NCBI RefSeq assembly: GCF_007827455.1
Contig: NZ_VISM01000001.1
Location: 186,001-250,000 of the forward strand
Reading direction: 5' to 3'
DNA: 64,000 bases
Source: Lutibacter sp. Hel_I_33_5
Lineage (GTDB): Bacteria; Bacteroidota; Bacteroidia; Flavobacteriales; Flavobacteriaceae
Below the pieces are notes generated by a model that saw only the letters and a list, made by a program, of their open reading frames with translations, made no database searches and was not told where the DNA came from. Position 1 is the first letter of the stretch. Each line of letters opens with the position of its first letter. Of this stretch, positions 1-8,155 are shown one piece after another. The translations under genes were made by a program, and so were the position numbers.

Positions 1-522
1 GCTGAATTGTTTTAGACCAACATTGTCTGCATCTACTTTAATGTTTTTCATCATTTCGATGATCTTACCAGGATTCATGTTTTCTCCTAATAATCTTGCT
101 ACTCCTACTCCAGCATCTTTTCCATGTCCGTAAGCAATAACTTCATCTATAGAATCTGAATCTCCAGTATAATAAAGATTTACTTTTATGCCTTTAGATT
201 TCATACTCATAAGGCTTTTGTAATCGCTGTTACCTTTAAATAACTTGTTTAATGTTGCTTTTTCTGTTTCAAAAGCAGCTTCATTTCCTTTAATTGGTAA
301 TGCAACTAGGTTTATTTTACGAATACTTTTTAGTGTTTCTTTTACATCATCTGAAACATCATTAGACCGAAGTTGTAAAAAACTTGTAGGAACATCAACG
401 GTTATAAAACCTGTCTTATCTTGACTATCTACTAAATATTGCTGTAATGATGTATCATTCTTACACGATGTAAGCAAGACAGCTACAAATAATATAGATA
501 GTATGGTTGTTATTTTTTTCAT
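1..522 (-). CDS. DUF4252 lipoprotein, C-terminus beyond window edge
   Basis: The frame is open from an ATG at 522 down to base 1 (174 codons), so the end of the protein is missing. The N-terminus is a lipoprotein signal: a hydrophobic stretch followed by LLTSC, with the lipidated Cys near residue 20. The rest resembles the DUF4252 family of small envelope proteins of unknown function that often follow an ECF sigma/anti-sigma pair in Flavobacteriaceae. It lies 11 nt after a second DUF4252 gene on the same strand and is probably the last or next-to-last gene of that sigma-factor operon. The family call rests on resemblance to its neighbour and on operon context; the function is unknown. Confidence 0.7.
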   Translation of the reverse strand, partial: MKKITTILSILFVAVLLTSCKNDTSLQQYLVDSQDKTGFITVDVPTSFLQLRSNDVSDDVKETLKSIRKINLVALPIKGNEAAFETEKATLNKLFKGNSDYKSLMSMKSKGIKVNLYYTGDSDSIDEVIAYGHGKDAGVGVARLLGENMNPGKIIEMMKNIKVDADNVGLKQFS

Positions 523-533
523 GTGTTTTTTGT

Positions 534-1070
534 TTAGTCTCTATTAACTTTTACCTTAACACCATTCTTTTTAGTGTATGTGTCAGCTAGTTTAGAGATT
601 TTATTAATATCTATGGTACCTGTTAAAGAAACAATTACAGAATCAACATTTTCTTTTGTCTTTTTATTAATACCTCTTACAAACATTAATACTTCGCTAA
701 CATAATCTTTGTTTTTTCCTGATTTGACATAAATCTTAACTCTAGAATCGTCTTCTTTTACACGCATTAATTCGGTAAGTTTAGATCTTTTTACAGCAGA
801 TTTCACCATGCCTTCCATGGTGTTTGCGATAGCATTATCATCAGTTGTAAAGACTTTTAATTCCTTAAGTTCATTTATCATACTGAAAACCTCCATAGCA
901 TCATTACCTTTTAAGTTATCAGGATTAAATTTTGATAAAATTTCAAAAGCATCTTTTGTTACTACTACAGATGTTACACCATCCATGTCTTCTAATTTGT
1001 CAAATAAAGATTGACCTTGGCTTAAGATTGGCGCTGCCACAAACGCTATTAATAGGATTATTTTTTTCAT
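534..1070 (-). CDS. DUF4252 domain-containing secreted protein
   Basis: This 178-residue protein begins with a cleavable signal peptide (residues 1-20, ending SQGQS, no lipobox Cys), so it is probably periplasmic. The mature part is charged and lysine-rich, with the alternating strand pattern of the DUF4252 family. It lies between the anti-sigma gene (33 nt upstream) and a lipoprotein paralogue (11 nt downstream), all on the minus strand, so the four genes are likely co-transcribed. Such proteins may be targets or sensors of the sigma regulon, but that is inference from context. Residue-level function is not known. Confidence 0.75.
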   Translation of the reverse strand: MKKIILLIAFVAAPILSQGQSLFDKLEDMDGVTSVVVTKDAFEILSKFNPDNLKGNDAMEVFSMINELKELKVFTTDDNAIANTMEGMVKSAVKRSKLTELMRVKEDDSRVKIYVKSGKNKDYVSEVLMFVRGINKKTKENVDSVIVSLTGTIDINKISKLADTYTKKNGVKVKVNRD

Positions 1071-1103
1071 GATTTCTTATTTTGTTTACTTCTATTATTA
1101 ATT

Positions 1104-1532
1104 TTACTTGGTTTTAAATATTTTATGTACTGTGTTTTCATAAGTGTATAAGCTAGCTACTGCTTTATCACCTTTTTTAAGATTTACAGAGAGCATTTTT
1201 AATGCTTTTTGTACTTCTGCAAAAGTCTTTCTTTGTTGATATTCTTTGTATTGTGCGTTACCAACATACACACTTAATAATAAGACTACTGACGCTGCTA
1301 CAGATAACCATTTAAAGTTCTTTCTTTTAGATTTCTTAGATTCTAACTCAATGGTTTTTGTAAAGGTTTCGTCTTTATTGCTTTGAAAATAACTAAATAG
1401 CATAGTATACTCTTCTAGATGTGGAGCAACATTGTTTGATAAGAAATAGTTTCTTAAGGTTGCTTCTTCTTGCAAAGTAGTTTCTGCGTTTAGGTATTTT
1501 TTTACTAATTTTTCTATGTTAGCTAACTCCAT
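1104..1532 (-). CDS. Membrane-anchored anti-sigma-like protein
   Basis: This 142-residue protein has a cytoplasmic N-terminal part (about 1-73), one transmembrane helix (about 75-94, WLSVAASVVLLLSVYVGNA) and a short outer tail. The first residues (NIEKLVKKYLNAETTLQEE) resemble the N-terminus of flavobacterial anti-sigma proteins, where this region binds the sigma factor. Its start codon lies inside the 3' end of the sigma gene (14-nt overlap), so the two are translationally coupled. It probably holds the ECF sigma factor at the membrane. No zinc-binding HxxxCxxC motif is visible, so it is not a ZAS-type anti-sigma factor. Confidence 0.7.
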   Translation of the reverse strand: MELANIEKLVKKYLNAETTLQEEATLRNYFLSNNVAPHLEEYTMLFSYFQSNKDETFTKTIELESKKSKRKNFKWLSVAASVVLLLSVYVGNAQYKEYQQRKTFAEVQKALKMLSVNLKKGDKAVASLYTYENTVHKIFKTK

Positions 1533-2028
1533 AGTTGTGCTTTTTAATTAATTCTTCTCGTATTGTTTTTCTGGCTCTAGATAATGCTACTCTAATTGCT
1601 GTAGGCTTCATATCCACCATTTTTGCTATTTCATCAAAATCATATTCTTCAACATCTCTTAATTGAATAATAATCTTTTGTTGTTCTGGTAAGTTTTCAA
1701 TCAATCTGTGCACTTGGTTAACACTATCTTGATATTCTAACTTTTTATCCAGAGACGTTTCCTTTTCTTTATAATTACTATGAACCAATGTTAAATTACT
1801 CGCTTGTTTAGACTTTAATCTATCAAAACAATAGTTTTTTGTCATCGTCATTGCAAACGCTTCTACATTCTTATAATCCCCTATTTTTTCTTTTTTATTC
1901 CACAATTTAAAAAACAATTCTTGCGTAGCATCTTCAGCTTCTTCAGTAGATACAAGCAATCTTTTTGCTAATCTGAATACTTTGTCCTTAAACGGTAAAA
2001 CAACTTTTAAAAAGTCCGATTGGTTCAT
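1519..2028 (-). CDS. RNA polymerase ECF sigma-70 factor
   Basis: The 169-residue length is typical for an extracytoplasmic-function sigma factor. Region 2 is at about 20-85, with the DATQELFFKLW signature and an aromatic-rich segment for promoter melting. Region 4 is at about 110-160, with LPEQQ, a helix-turn-helix (YDFDEIAKMVDMKPTAIRVA) and the LSRARK ending. It is the first gene of a four-gene minus-strand operon (sigma, anti-sigma, two DUF4252 proteins). Such operons are usually autoregulated. The spacer to the divergent S41 gene is 155 nt and shows only a near-match (TAGTTTTA) to the housekeeping -7 box, which would fit autoregulation, but I cannot show it. Confidence 0.93.
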   Translation of the reverse strand: MNQSDFLKVVLPFKDKVFRLAKRLLVSTEEAEDATQELFFKLWNKKEKIGDYKNVEAFAMTMTKNYCFDRLKSKQASNLTLVHSNYKEKETSLDKKLEYQDSVNQVHRLIENLPEQQKIIIQLRDVEEYDFDEIAKMVDMKPTAIRVALSRARKTIREELIKKHNYGVS

Positions 2029-2183
2029 TTGTTCTGTTTACTTTCTTTGTAAAACTACTTATTTATATTTGGTTCTACATCTTTACGACGACACATAAAC
2101 TATTTTGTTACATCTAGGTCTAAAATAATACTAGATTTACTTAAATTGCGTTTAATTAATACTCCTAATCTGAATATTATACA

Positions 2184-3647
2184 ATGATAAAACGTTTAAA
2201 AATAGTCATTCTTTTAACTTTAATGATATTTATGTATCAATGCGAGAAGCTGTACATAATACCACAAAACTTAGAAGTACATGATTTTGCTTGGAAAGGC
2301 TTAAACGCATATTATTTATATCAAGACGAAATACAAGATTTATCTGACCGACGATTTAATTCTGATTTACAACTAGAAAATTATCTTCAAAATTTTTCAA
2401 CTCCAGAGAATTTATTTGCTAGTTTATTAAAATCATCGGATACTGCTTCTAAGATTATTAGTGATTTTAATATGATTAATCAGATTACGGATAGAACTTC
2501 TTTTACAACGGGGATGGAGTTTGGTATTTTAGAAGAACCAGATACTATTAATAATGTAATTGGCTATGTTTCTCACATACTACCTAATTCTAATGCTACT
2601 TCTAAAAACATTACAAGAGGAGATTTTTTTTACGGAATAGATAACGTTACAGATACTATTCAATTAACTAAGGAAAACTATCAAGATTTATTAATAAATA
2701 CCACAGATACAATAAAACTATTATTCGCTGATTTTGATGGAGACTCAATTATTCCGAATGGTAAAAAGGCAAACTTAATAAAAAGAAACTATACGCATGT
2801 ACCTGTTTTTTCTCGAAAAACTATCAATCATAATAGTACGAATGTTGGGTATTTATTATATAATAACGACTTTTCCTCAAGGTATATTAACGATTTAAAT
2901 AACGCATTCTTTTCTTTTAAAAATGAATCAGTTAACGAATTGATTCTTGATTTGAGATATAATATTGGAGGCGGTAGTTTTGAAAAAACAGTCACAGAAT
3001 TAGCCAGTATGATTACGGGACAGTTTGATGAAGAAACACTTCTTAAAAGACAATGGAATACAAAGGCACAACCGTGGTTTGAATTAAATCAACCTGATTC
3101 ATTATTAGTTAAATTTCCAAAGAATATTGACTCACAAACAGCTATAAATAGTCTAAACCTAACAAAAGTATATATCATCCTTAATGGCTCTAATTATACA
3201 GGTTCATCTTCAATTGAATTATTAATAAATAGTCTAAAACCTTATATAGAAGTTCATGTGGTAGGAAATCAAACTACAGGAAATAATACAGGTGCTATTA
3301 CATTATACAATTCTATAGATTACGATTCTATTGGAAAAAACACGAATCATATGTATGCTTTACAACCTAAAGTGTTACGATTTTTGAATAAAAATGATGA
3401 AACCTTTGCCACAGGAATTACACCTAATTTTACCTTGTGTACAAATGAAGATATTCTTAACTTAGGGGTTTTAGGAGAAGTGTCGGACCCTATTCTAAAT
3501 AGAGTATTAGAATATGTAACCACTGGAGGAATAAACACAATGACATGCAATCCTAATAATTTTGAATTTCTGTATCACTCAATAGATTCACAAAGAGTTA
3601 CTGATACCGGTGTTTTTATAACACAGGATTTACCAAATACCAATTAA
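2184..3647 (+). CDS. S41 (C-terminal-processing) peptidase-like lipoprotein, probably inactive
   Basis: This 487-residue protein aligns along its whole length with the next gene. Shared landmarks are the N-terminal WKGLNAYYLYQDEI block, STGMEF/TTGMEF, a PDZ-like middle section, LDLRYN-GGG and the SDP(I/L)L ending. In the neighbour the Ser/Lys dyad is S333 in SASASE and K358 in TYGK. Here the serine segment reads NYTGSSSIE with a three-residue insertion, so S342 is only a possible nucleophile, and the position matching K358 is Asn367 (TTGN). Loss of the lysine base predicts no peptidase activity. The signal ends in MYQC, a weak lipobox, so lipidation at Cys20 is uncertain. The stop codon abuts the next start, so the pair is one operon. 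Confidence 0.82.
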   Translation: MIKRLKIVILLTLMIFMYQCEKLYIIPQNLEVHDFAWKGLNAYYLYQDEIQDLSDRRFNSDLQLENYLQNFSTPENLFASLLKSSDTASKIISDFNMINQITDRTSFTTGMEFGILEEPDTINNVIGYVSHILPNSNATSKNITRGDFFYGIDNVTDTIQLTKENYQDLLINTTDTIKLLFADFDGDSIIPNGKKANLIKRNYTHVPVFSRKTINHNSTNVGYLLYNNDFSSRYINDLNNAFFSFKNESVNELILDLRYNIGGGSFEKTVTELASMITGQFDEETLLKRQWNTKAQPWFELNQPDSLLVKFPKNIDSQTAINSLNLTKVYIILNGSNYTGSSSIELLINSLKPYIEVHVVGNQTTGNNTGAITLYNSIDYDSIGKNTNHMYALQPKVLRFLNKNDETFATGITPNFTLCTNEDILNLGVLGEVSDPILNRVLEYVTTGGINTMTCNPNNFEFLYHSIDSQRVTDTGVFITQDLPNTN

Positions 3648-5084
3648 ATGAAAAAAATTAATCTAGTTATCGTTTTATTTTTAATATTACTTACATCATG
3701 TAATAAAAATGAACTTTCCCAAACAAATGCAACAGAACAAGATAAAATAAATGAGTTTATTTGGGATGGAATGAGAACATATTATTTATGGCAAGAAGAC
3801 GTACCTACTTTAAATGATAAGCGTTTTTCAACTTATAGTGATTTATATCTTCATTTTAGAAACTACTCAACTCACCAAGGTGCATTTGAAAGTCTTTTAT
3901 ATCAAAAAGGAGTAACTGACCGGTTTTCTTGGATTGAAAAAGATTATGTTACATTAGAAAACTCTTTTCAAGGAATAAATACTAGTACGGGTATGGAGTT
4001 TAGTTTAGTTCGATATAAAGACCTTAGGACCAATGTTTTTGGGTATGTGCGTTATGTAATTCCAAATTCTAATGCAGAAACTAATAATGTTACTAGAGGA
4101 ATGCTATTTAGTACTGTAGACGGTACACAAATTACAGAATCTAATTTAAGAGATTTATTATTTGGAGATAATACTTCCTTAACTATCGGTTTAGCAGATT
4201 ATAATAATGGAAACCCAAGTGCCAATGGCACTTCTTTTACTTTAAATAAAACTGAGTTACAAGAAAATCCAATAGCTATTACAAAAGTATTACAAGAAGG
4301 TTCTAAAAAGGTAGGATATTTATTATATAATCAATTTGCAAGTTCTTTTGATACGCAATTAAATGCAGCATTTGCTAATTTCAAATCGCAGGGAGTTACA
4401 GATTTAATAGTAGATTTACGTTATAATGGTGGTGGTTCAGTAAGAACAGCTACACGTTTAGGTGCTATGATTACAGGTCAATATGGAGGAGAATTATTTT
4501 CTAAGCAAATTTGGAATCAAAAAGTATTAGATGCAAATGATGCAGATCAATTTTTAAATAAATTCCCTAGTACTATTGATAATCAACCTATTAATAGTTT
4601 GGGATTAACAAATGTTTATTTTATTGTTTCTGGAAGCTCAGCCTCTGCTTCAGAATTAGTAATTAACGGGTTAAAAGCTTACATAAATGTTAAGCTTATT
4701 GGCACAAAAACCTATGGAAAACATGTAGGATCAATTACTTTATATGATTCTGATAATCTACGTAAAGATGGCGCTAATTTAAATCCTTCGCATAGATGGG
4801 CAATGCAACCAATTGTGTTAGAAATTCAGAATAAAAAAGGAGAAAATGAACCGAATGGATTCGTGCCTGAGGCATTGTTAGGAGAAGATATTAGTAATTT
4901 AGGTGTTTTAGGAGAAAGATCTGATCCTTTATTAGCAAGGGCTTTAAAATATATAACTACAGGTTCTCCGAATGCTAGAATTAGTAATTATAGTATCAAT
5001 ACAATTTCTTTTGATGAAATCTCAAATTCAAAACAAGAAAGTCCAATGGGTAATAATATGTATGTTGAGTTTGATTTTGAATAA
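3648..5084 (+). CDS. S41 family peptidase lipoprotein
   Basis: This 478-residue protein has a clear lipoprotein signal (LLTSC, Cys18), so it is probably anchored in an envelope membrane. A PDZ-like region lies at about 105-190, and the S41 protease core at about 215-385. The core has VDLRYNGGG, the nucleophile motif SASASE (331-336, Ser333) and Lys358 in KTYGK exactly 25 residues later, the spacing of the Tsp/CtpA Ser-Lys dyad. S41 enzymes trim the C-termini of envelope or secreted proteins; the substrate here is unknown. It starts immediately after the stop of its altered paralogue and overlaps the next small gene by 23 nt. Confidence 0.92.
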   Translation: MKKINLVIVLFLILLTSCNKNELSQTNATEQDKINEFIWDGMRTYYLWQEDVPTLNDKRFSTYSDLYLHFRNYSTHQGAFESLLYQKGVTDRFSWIEKDYVTLENSFQGINTSTGMEFSLVRYKDLRTNVFGYVRYVIPNSNAETNNVTRGMLFSTVDGTQITESNLRDLLFGDNTSLTIGLADYNNGNPSANGTSFTLNKTELQENPIAITKVLQEGSKKVGYLLYNQFASSFDTQLNAAFANFKSQGVTDLIVDLRYNGGGSVRTATRLGAMITGQYGGELFSKQIWNQKVLDANDADQFLNKFPSTIDNQPINSLGLTNVYFIVSGSSASASELVINGLKAYINVKLIGTKTYGKHVGSITLYDSDNLRKDGANLNPSHRWAMQPIVLEIQNKKGENEPNGFVPEALLGEDISNLGVLGERSDPLLARALKYITTGSPNARISNYSINTISFDEISNSKQESPMGNNMYVEFDFE

Positions 5085-5529
5085 AATAACTAAATATAGC
5101 ATTGCAATAAGCTTAATATTATTTTTTTCGCTGCATATAAATAGTCAGGAAAATGAATTAAATGGCTTTTCTAAAAAGGAATTGAATAGATTAAAATCTT
5201 TTGATACTATTTTTAATGACTATAAATTCAATAATAATTTTGTTAATTTAAATCTAGAGAATGTTCTTTTTTATGATAAAAAAAGACGCCAAAATAAAAC
5301 TTGGGCATGTATATTTACAGGAGCAAGTGCAATATTACTTATCCAAGGAATTGCGTTTGATACAAGAGATAATGGCATATCTGATCTTTTTTCAGATGTT
5401 TCTTATCTAGGTTCTGCAATATATTTAGGAGCATCGATACCTTTTCATATCGGTATAAGAAAAAACAAAAAATTAAAAGAAAAAAAGCTATTGTTTGTTG
5501 TAGATGAGCTAAAAAATAATCAAGATTAA
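5062..5529 (+). CDS. Small membrane or secreted protein of unknown function
   Basis: I chose the ATG at 5062 (155 residues) because it places a normal signal-like segment, ISLILFFSLHINSQ, near the N-terminus. An earlier in-frame start at 4972 would lie deep inside the peptidase gene and add an implausible leader. Two further hydrophobic segments (around TGASAILLIQGIAF and SYLGSAIYLGASIPF) and a lysine-rich tail suggest a small membrane protein. I do not recognise a family. Translation starts 23 nt before the S41 stop, so it is probably coupled to the peptidase. Its stop shares TTAA with the stop of the converging patatin gene. Confidence 0.7.
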   Translation: MLSLILNKITKYSIAISLILFFSLHINSQENELNGFSKKELNRLKSFDTIFNDYKFNNNFVNLNLENVLFYDKKRRQNKTWACIFTGASAILLIQGIAFDTRDNGISDLFSDVSYLGSAIYLGASIPFHIGIRKNKKLKEKKLLFVVDELKNNQD

Positions 5530-6479
5530 GAATTCTTTAATCCCTCCTCTATTTCTTTATTTTCAATCATTTCTGGTCTAAACTCACTCATAGATTCATC
5601 ATCTCGTTTTTTTGCATGTTTATAACCAAGTTTCCACCATTTCTTCATTAAAACTTTATCAAAAACTAAAGAATTAGTAGTTAATACAGTTGGTGTATAG
5701 TATAAATTGAGTTTTACATTTTTGTGTTTTGCAGATAGTTTACCAATAGTAATATTATGTCTTTCCACATGTTCTAGCATAAAATCGAACACATCTAACA
5801 TTAAAGAAAACGGATTTTTAGAAGGAATTCTATTGGTTTGTACAACTTCTGTTTCTAAAATAATTGCATCAATTTCTGTGGCTCCTCTTGCAATCGCTTC
5901 TCTAATTGGTACCAAAGCTCCAAAACCACCATCTGCATACTGTTGACCATTTTTTTCTAATAAACTCATAAATGGAACATAATTACATGATCCCCAAATC
6001 CAATCACAAAAATCATCATAAGAACAATCCATTATCGACTTATATTCAATCATATTGGCAGTTAGATTAGAAACTGTAACCACAACATCTTTGTTATTTT
6101 TTCTAATCTCTTCATACATTTCTTTGGTAACGTTGTTCTTTATCAGTTTTCGTAAGTTTTTACTTTCACCAAAGGTTTTTCTACCATTTAAAAAATTCCA
6201 AAAAGTATTTAAATGCCTTATAGATATCACTTTTGTTCCATGTACATTTTTTACTTTAAACGGACTATTACTAAATATAGTTTTTTGATTTACAGAAGTA
6301 TAGAGTTTTTTTAACTCTTTAACCATACCAAGTGCCAAATGAGAAACCATTAAACTACCCGTAGAAGTACCTAAAAATAAATCGTACTCCTTTTCCTTAG
6401 TTTTCATAAGGTATTGCACTACACCACCTGCAAATGCTCCTTTACTCCCACCTCCAGAAATTACCAATGCTTTTTTCAC
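5526..6479 (-). CDS. Patatin-like phospholipase
   Basis: The 317-residue protein carries all patatin landmarks: the oxyanion-hole loop GGGSKG (9-14), the nucleophile elbow GTSTG with Ser39, and the dyad aspartate in DGG (Asp183). Patatins are Ser-Asp lipid acyl hydrolases. There is no signal peptide, so it probably acts in the cytoplasm or at the inner leaflet. The start codon is GTG at 6479; no ATG lies near the conserved glycine loop. A TATTTTTG box 33 nt upstream is a good promoter candidate. The stop codon shares its bases with the converging gene at 5529. Substrate specificity cannot be read from the sequence. Confidence 0.9.
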   Translation of the reverse strand: MKKALVISGGGSKGAFAGGVVQYLMKTKEKEYDLFLGTSTGSLMVSHLALGMVKELKKLYTSVNQKTIFSNSPFKVKNVHGTKVISIRHLNTFWNFLNGRKTFGESKNLRKLIKNNVTKEMYEEIRKNNKDVVVTVSNLTANMIEYKSIMDCSYDDFCDWIWGSCNYVPFMSLLEKNGQQYADGGFGALVPIREAIARGATEIDAIILETEVVQTNRIPSKNPFSLMLDVFDFMLEHVERHNITIGKLSAKHKNVKLNLYYTPTVLTTNSLVFDKVLMKKWWKLGYKHAKKRDDESMSEFRPEMIENKEIEEGLKNS

Positions 6480-6511
6480 TATTAATGAATGTTTTACCTA
6501 TTTTAGTTGCA

Positions 6512-6519
6512 CAAAAATA
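6512..6519 (-). promoter_or_regulatory. Putative -7 box of the patatin gene
   Basis: The minus strand reads TATTTTTG, a full match to the Bacteroidota -7 consensus TAnnTTTG, 33 nt before the GTG start. No clear -33 TTG is seen. Confidence 0.45.
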
Positions 6520-6525
6520 TCAAAA

Positions 6526-7563
6526 ATGAATCGATATTCGCTTTTAATACTAGTCGTCTTTCTTTTTTTTTCTTGCAAAGAAGAATATCAACCTAGAAAT
6601 TTAGATAAAATAACCCTCCAAAAGTTTACAATGGATAGCTTAAATATACGTGCAATTAAAGCTATAAGTGACGATGAGGTTTATTATGCTGCAGCCAATG
6701 GAGATTTAGGATATACAAAAAATGGTGAAAATTTTATATCCTATAATTTTAAATATGATAGTCTAATTCCTAATTATAGAAGTTTAGACAGTAATGGCAA
6801 CCATTTTTTCGCCTTATCAGTAGCAAACCCAGCATTATTATATAAGTATAATCAAAATGGTTTATATCTGGTTTACAAAGAAGAACACGAAAAAGTATTT
6901 TATGATTCGTTAAAATTCTTTGAGGATGGAAAACATGGAATTGCTGTTGGAGATCCAACAGAAGACTGTCCGTCTATAATTTTAACGTCTGATGGAGGAA
7001 CTACTTGGAATAAAATATCATGTGATAAGTTACCAAAATTTGAAGTAGGAGAAGCCTTTTTTGCAGCCAGTAATACTAATATTAAGATTATTAAAAATAC
7101 AGTTTGGATTGCTTCAGGAGGAAAAAAGTCAAGAATTTTAAAATCAACAGATAAAGGGCACACATGGACAATTTATAATACACCTATAATTCAAGGAGCT
7201 GCAGCTACCGGTATTTTTTCTATTGATTTTGCTGATGAGAAAAATGGAATTGCTATTGGTGGTGATTATACAAAACCCACTGAAAATAAAGCCAATAAAG
7301 CAGTTACTAATGATGGTGGAAAAACTTGGAAGCTAGTTGCTGATGGACAGAATCCAGCCTACAAAAGTTGTGTGCAATATGTGCCAAATACAAATGGAAA
7401 AGAAGTTTTTGCTGTTGGAAAAACAGGTGTATCATTTTCTAGTGATGGCGGATTTACCTGGAAAGAAGTTTCTAAAGAAGGTTATTATACCATTCAATTT
7501 GTAGATAAAAATACCGCTTGGTTATCGGGGCATGAAAAAATTGGTAAACTTTTGCTACACTAA
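6526..7563 (+). CDS. BNR/YCF48-like beta-propeller lipoprotein
   Basis: This 345-residue protein starts with a lipoprotein signal (FLFFSC, Cys17). The rest is a series of BNR-type blades, each with an S/T-x-D-x-G-x-T-W core: LTSDGGTTW, KSTDKGHTW, VTNDGGKTW and FSSDGGFTW. This is the repeat seen in YCF48-like and sialidase-type propellers. Flavobacterial homologues are often mislabelled oxidoreductases, but there is no cofactor site here. It is probably a periplasm-facing scaffold or binding protein. The next lipoprotein gene starts 1 nt after its stop, so the two are likely co-expressed. Confidence 0.82.
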   Translation: MNRYSLLILVVFLFFSCKEEYQPRNLDKITLQKFTMDSLNIRAIKAISDDEVYYAAANGDLGYTKNGENFISYNFKYDSLIPNYRSLDSNGNHFFALSVANPALLYKYNQNGLYLVYKEEHEKVFYDSLKFFEDGKHGIAVGDPTEDCPSIILTSDGGTTWNKISCDKLPKFEVGEAFFAASNTNIKIIKNTVWIASGGKKSRILKSTDKGHTWTIYNTPIIQGAAATGIFSIDFADEKNGIAIGGDYTKPTENKANKAVTNDGGKTWKLVADGQNPAYKSCVQYVPNTNGKEVFAVGKTGVSFSSDGGFTWKEVSKEGYYTIQFVDKNTAWLSGHEKIGKLLLH

Positions 7564-7564
7564 T

Positions 7565-8116
7565 ATGAGATCGTTTTTATATTTTTTATTTATATTCACA
7601 ATAATATCATGTACATCCAAAACAGCTTTGCAAAAAGCATGCAATTGTTCAAATATAAGTGAGACTAATTTAGAAACGGTTTTTGATATGAAAAAACTGT
7701 TTTCAACAGAGATTCCAAAAAACTGGAAAACAAACCTGTTTTATGATGATGTTCAATCGTCTATTTATACTGCAGATACTACAAAACAATTAACTGAAAC
7801 AACCTTATTAGATATTACGTTTGTAAATCAAAAAATAGTATTTGACAGTATTTTTAAGCAAAAAATGCTTAAAAAACATCAAAGTAATAAATTATCATTG
7901 CTAAAATTTGAGCAAACTACCTTATTAAATAAGCCAGCAATTTTAGATATTGCAAAAGGAACAAAAGGAAATTTCCCATATCAAATAGCAAATCTTTTTG
8001 TAAAAATTAATGCATCTAATTTTATGCATGTAAAAACAGAGGTTTATGGAGATTCGTTAGTAAATGAACGATTATGTAAATCAATCAATTTAATAGAAAG
8101 AATTCAGCTTAAATAA
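7565..8116 (+). CDS. Putative lipoprotein of unknown function
   Basis: The ATG at 7565 gives 183 residues and a clean lipoprotein signal (IFTIISC, Cys15). The earlier in-frame start inside the upstream gene would bury that signal. The mature part has an alternating strand-helix pattern and few cysteines, and I do not recognise a family. Its start follows the propeller lipoprotein stop by one base, which suggests the two act together at the envelope. Confidence 0.75.
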   Translation: MRSFLYFLFIFTIISCTSKTALQKACNCSNISETNLETVFDMKKLFSTEIPKNWKTNLFYDDVQSSIYTADTTKQLTETTLLDITFVNQKIVFDSIFKQKMLKKHQSNKLSLLKFEQTTLLNKPAILDIAKGTKGNFPYQIANLFVKINASNFMHVKTEVYGDSLVNERLCKSINLIERIQLK

Positions 8117-8126
8117 GCATTTTTAT

Positions 8127-8134
8127 TACATTTG
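8127..8134 (+). promoter_or_regulatory. Putative -7 box of pepT
   Basis: TACATTTG fully matches TAnnTTTG and ends 21 nt before the chosen pepT ATG at 8156. This also argues against the earlier in-frame start at 8132, which would lie inside the box. Confidence 0.5.
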
Positions 8135-8155
8135 AACCTAAACAAAAGAATCAAA

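Noticed and set aside
4972..5061. Upstream in-frame extension of the small membrane-protein gene
   Set aside because: It lies inside the S41 gene and would place extra polar residues before the signal segment; the ATG at 5062 gives a normal signal.
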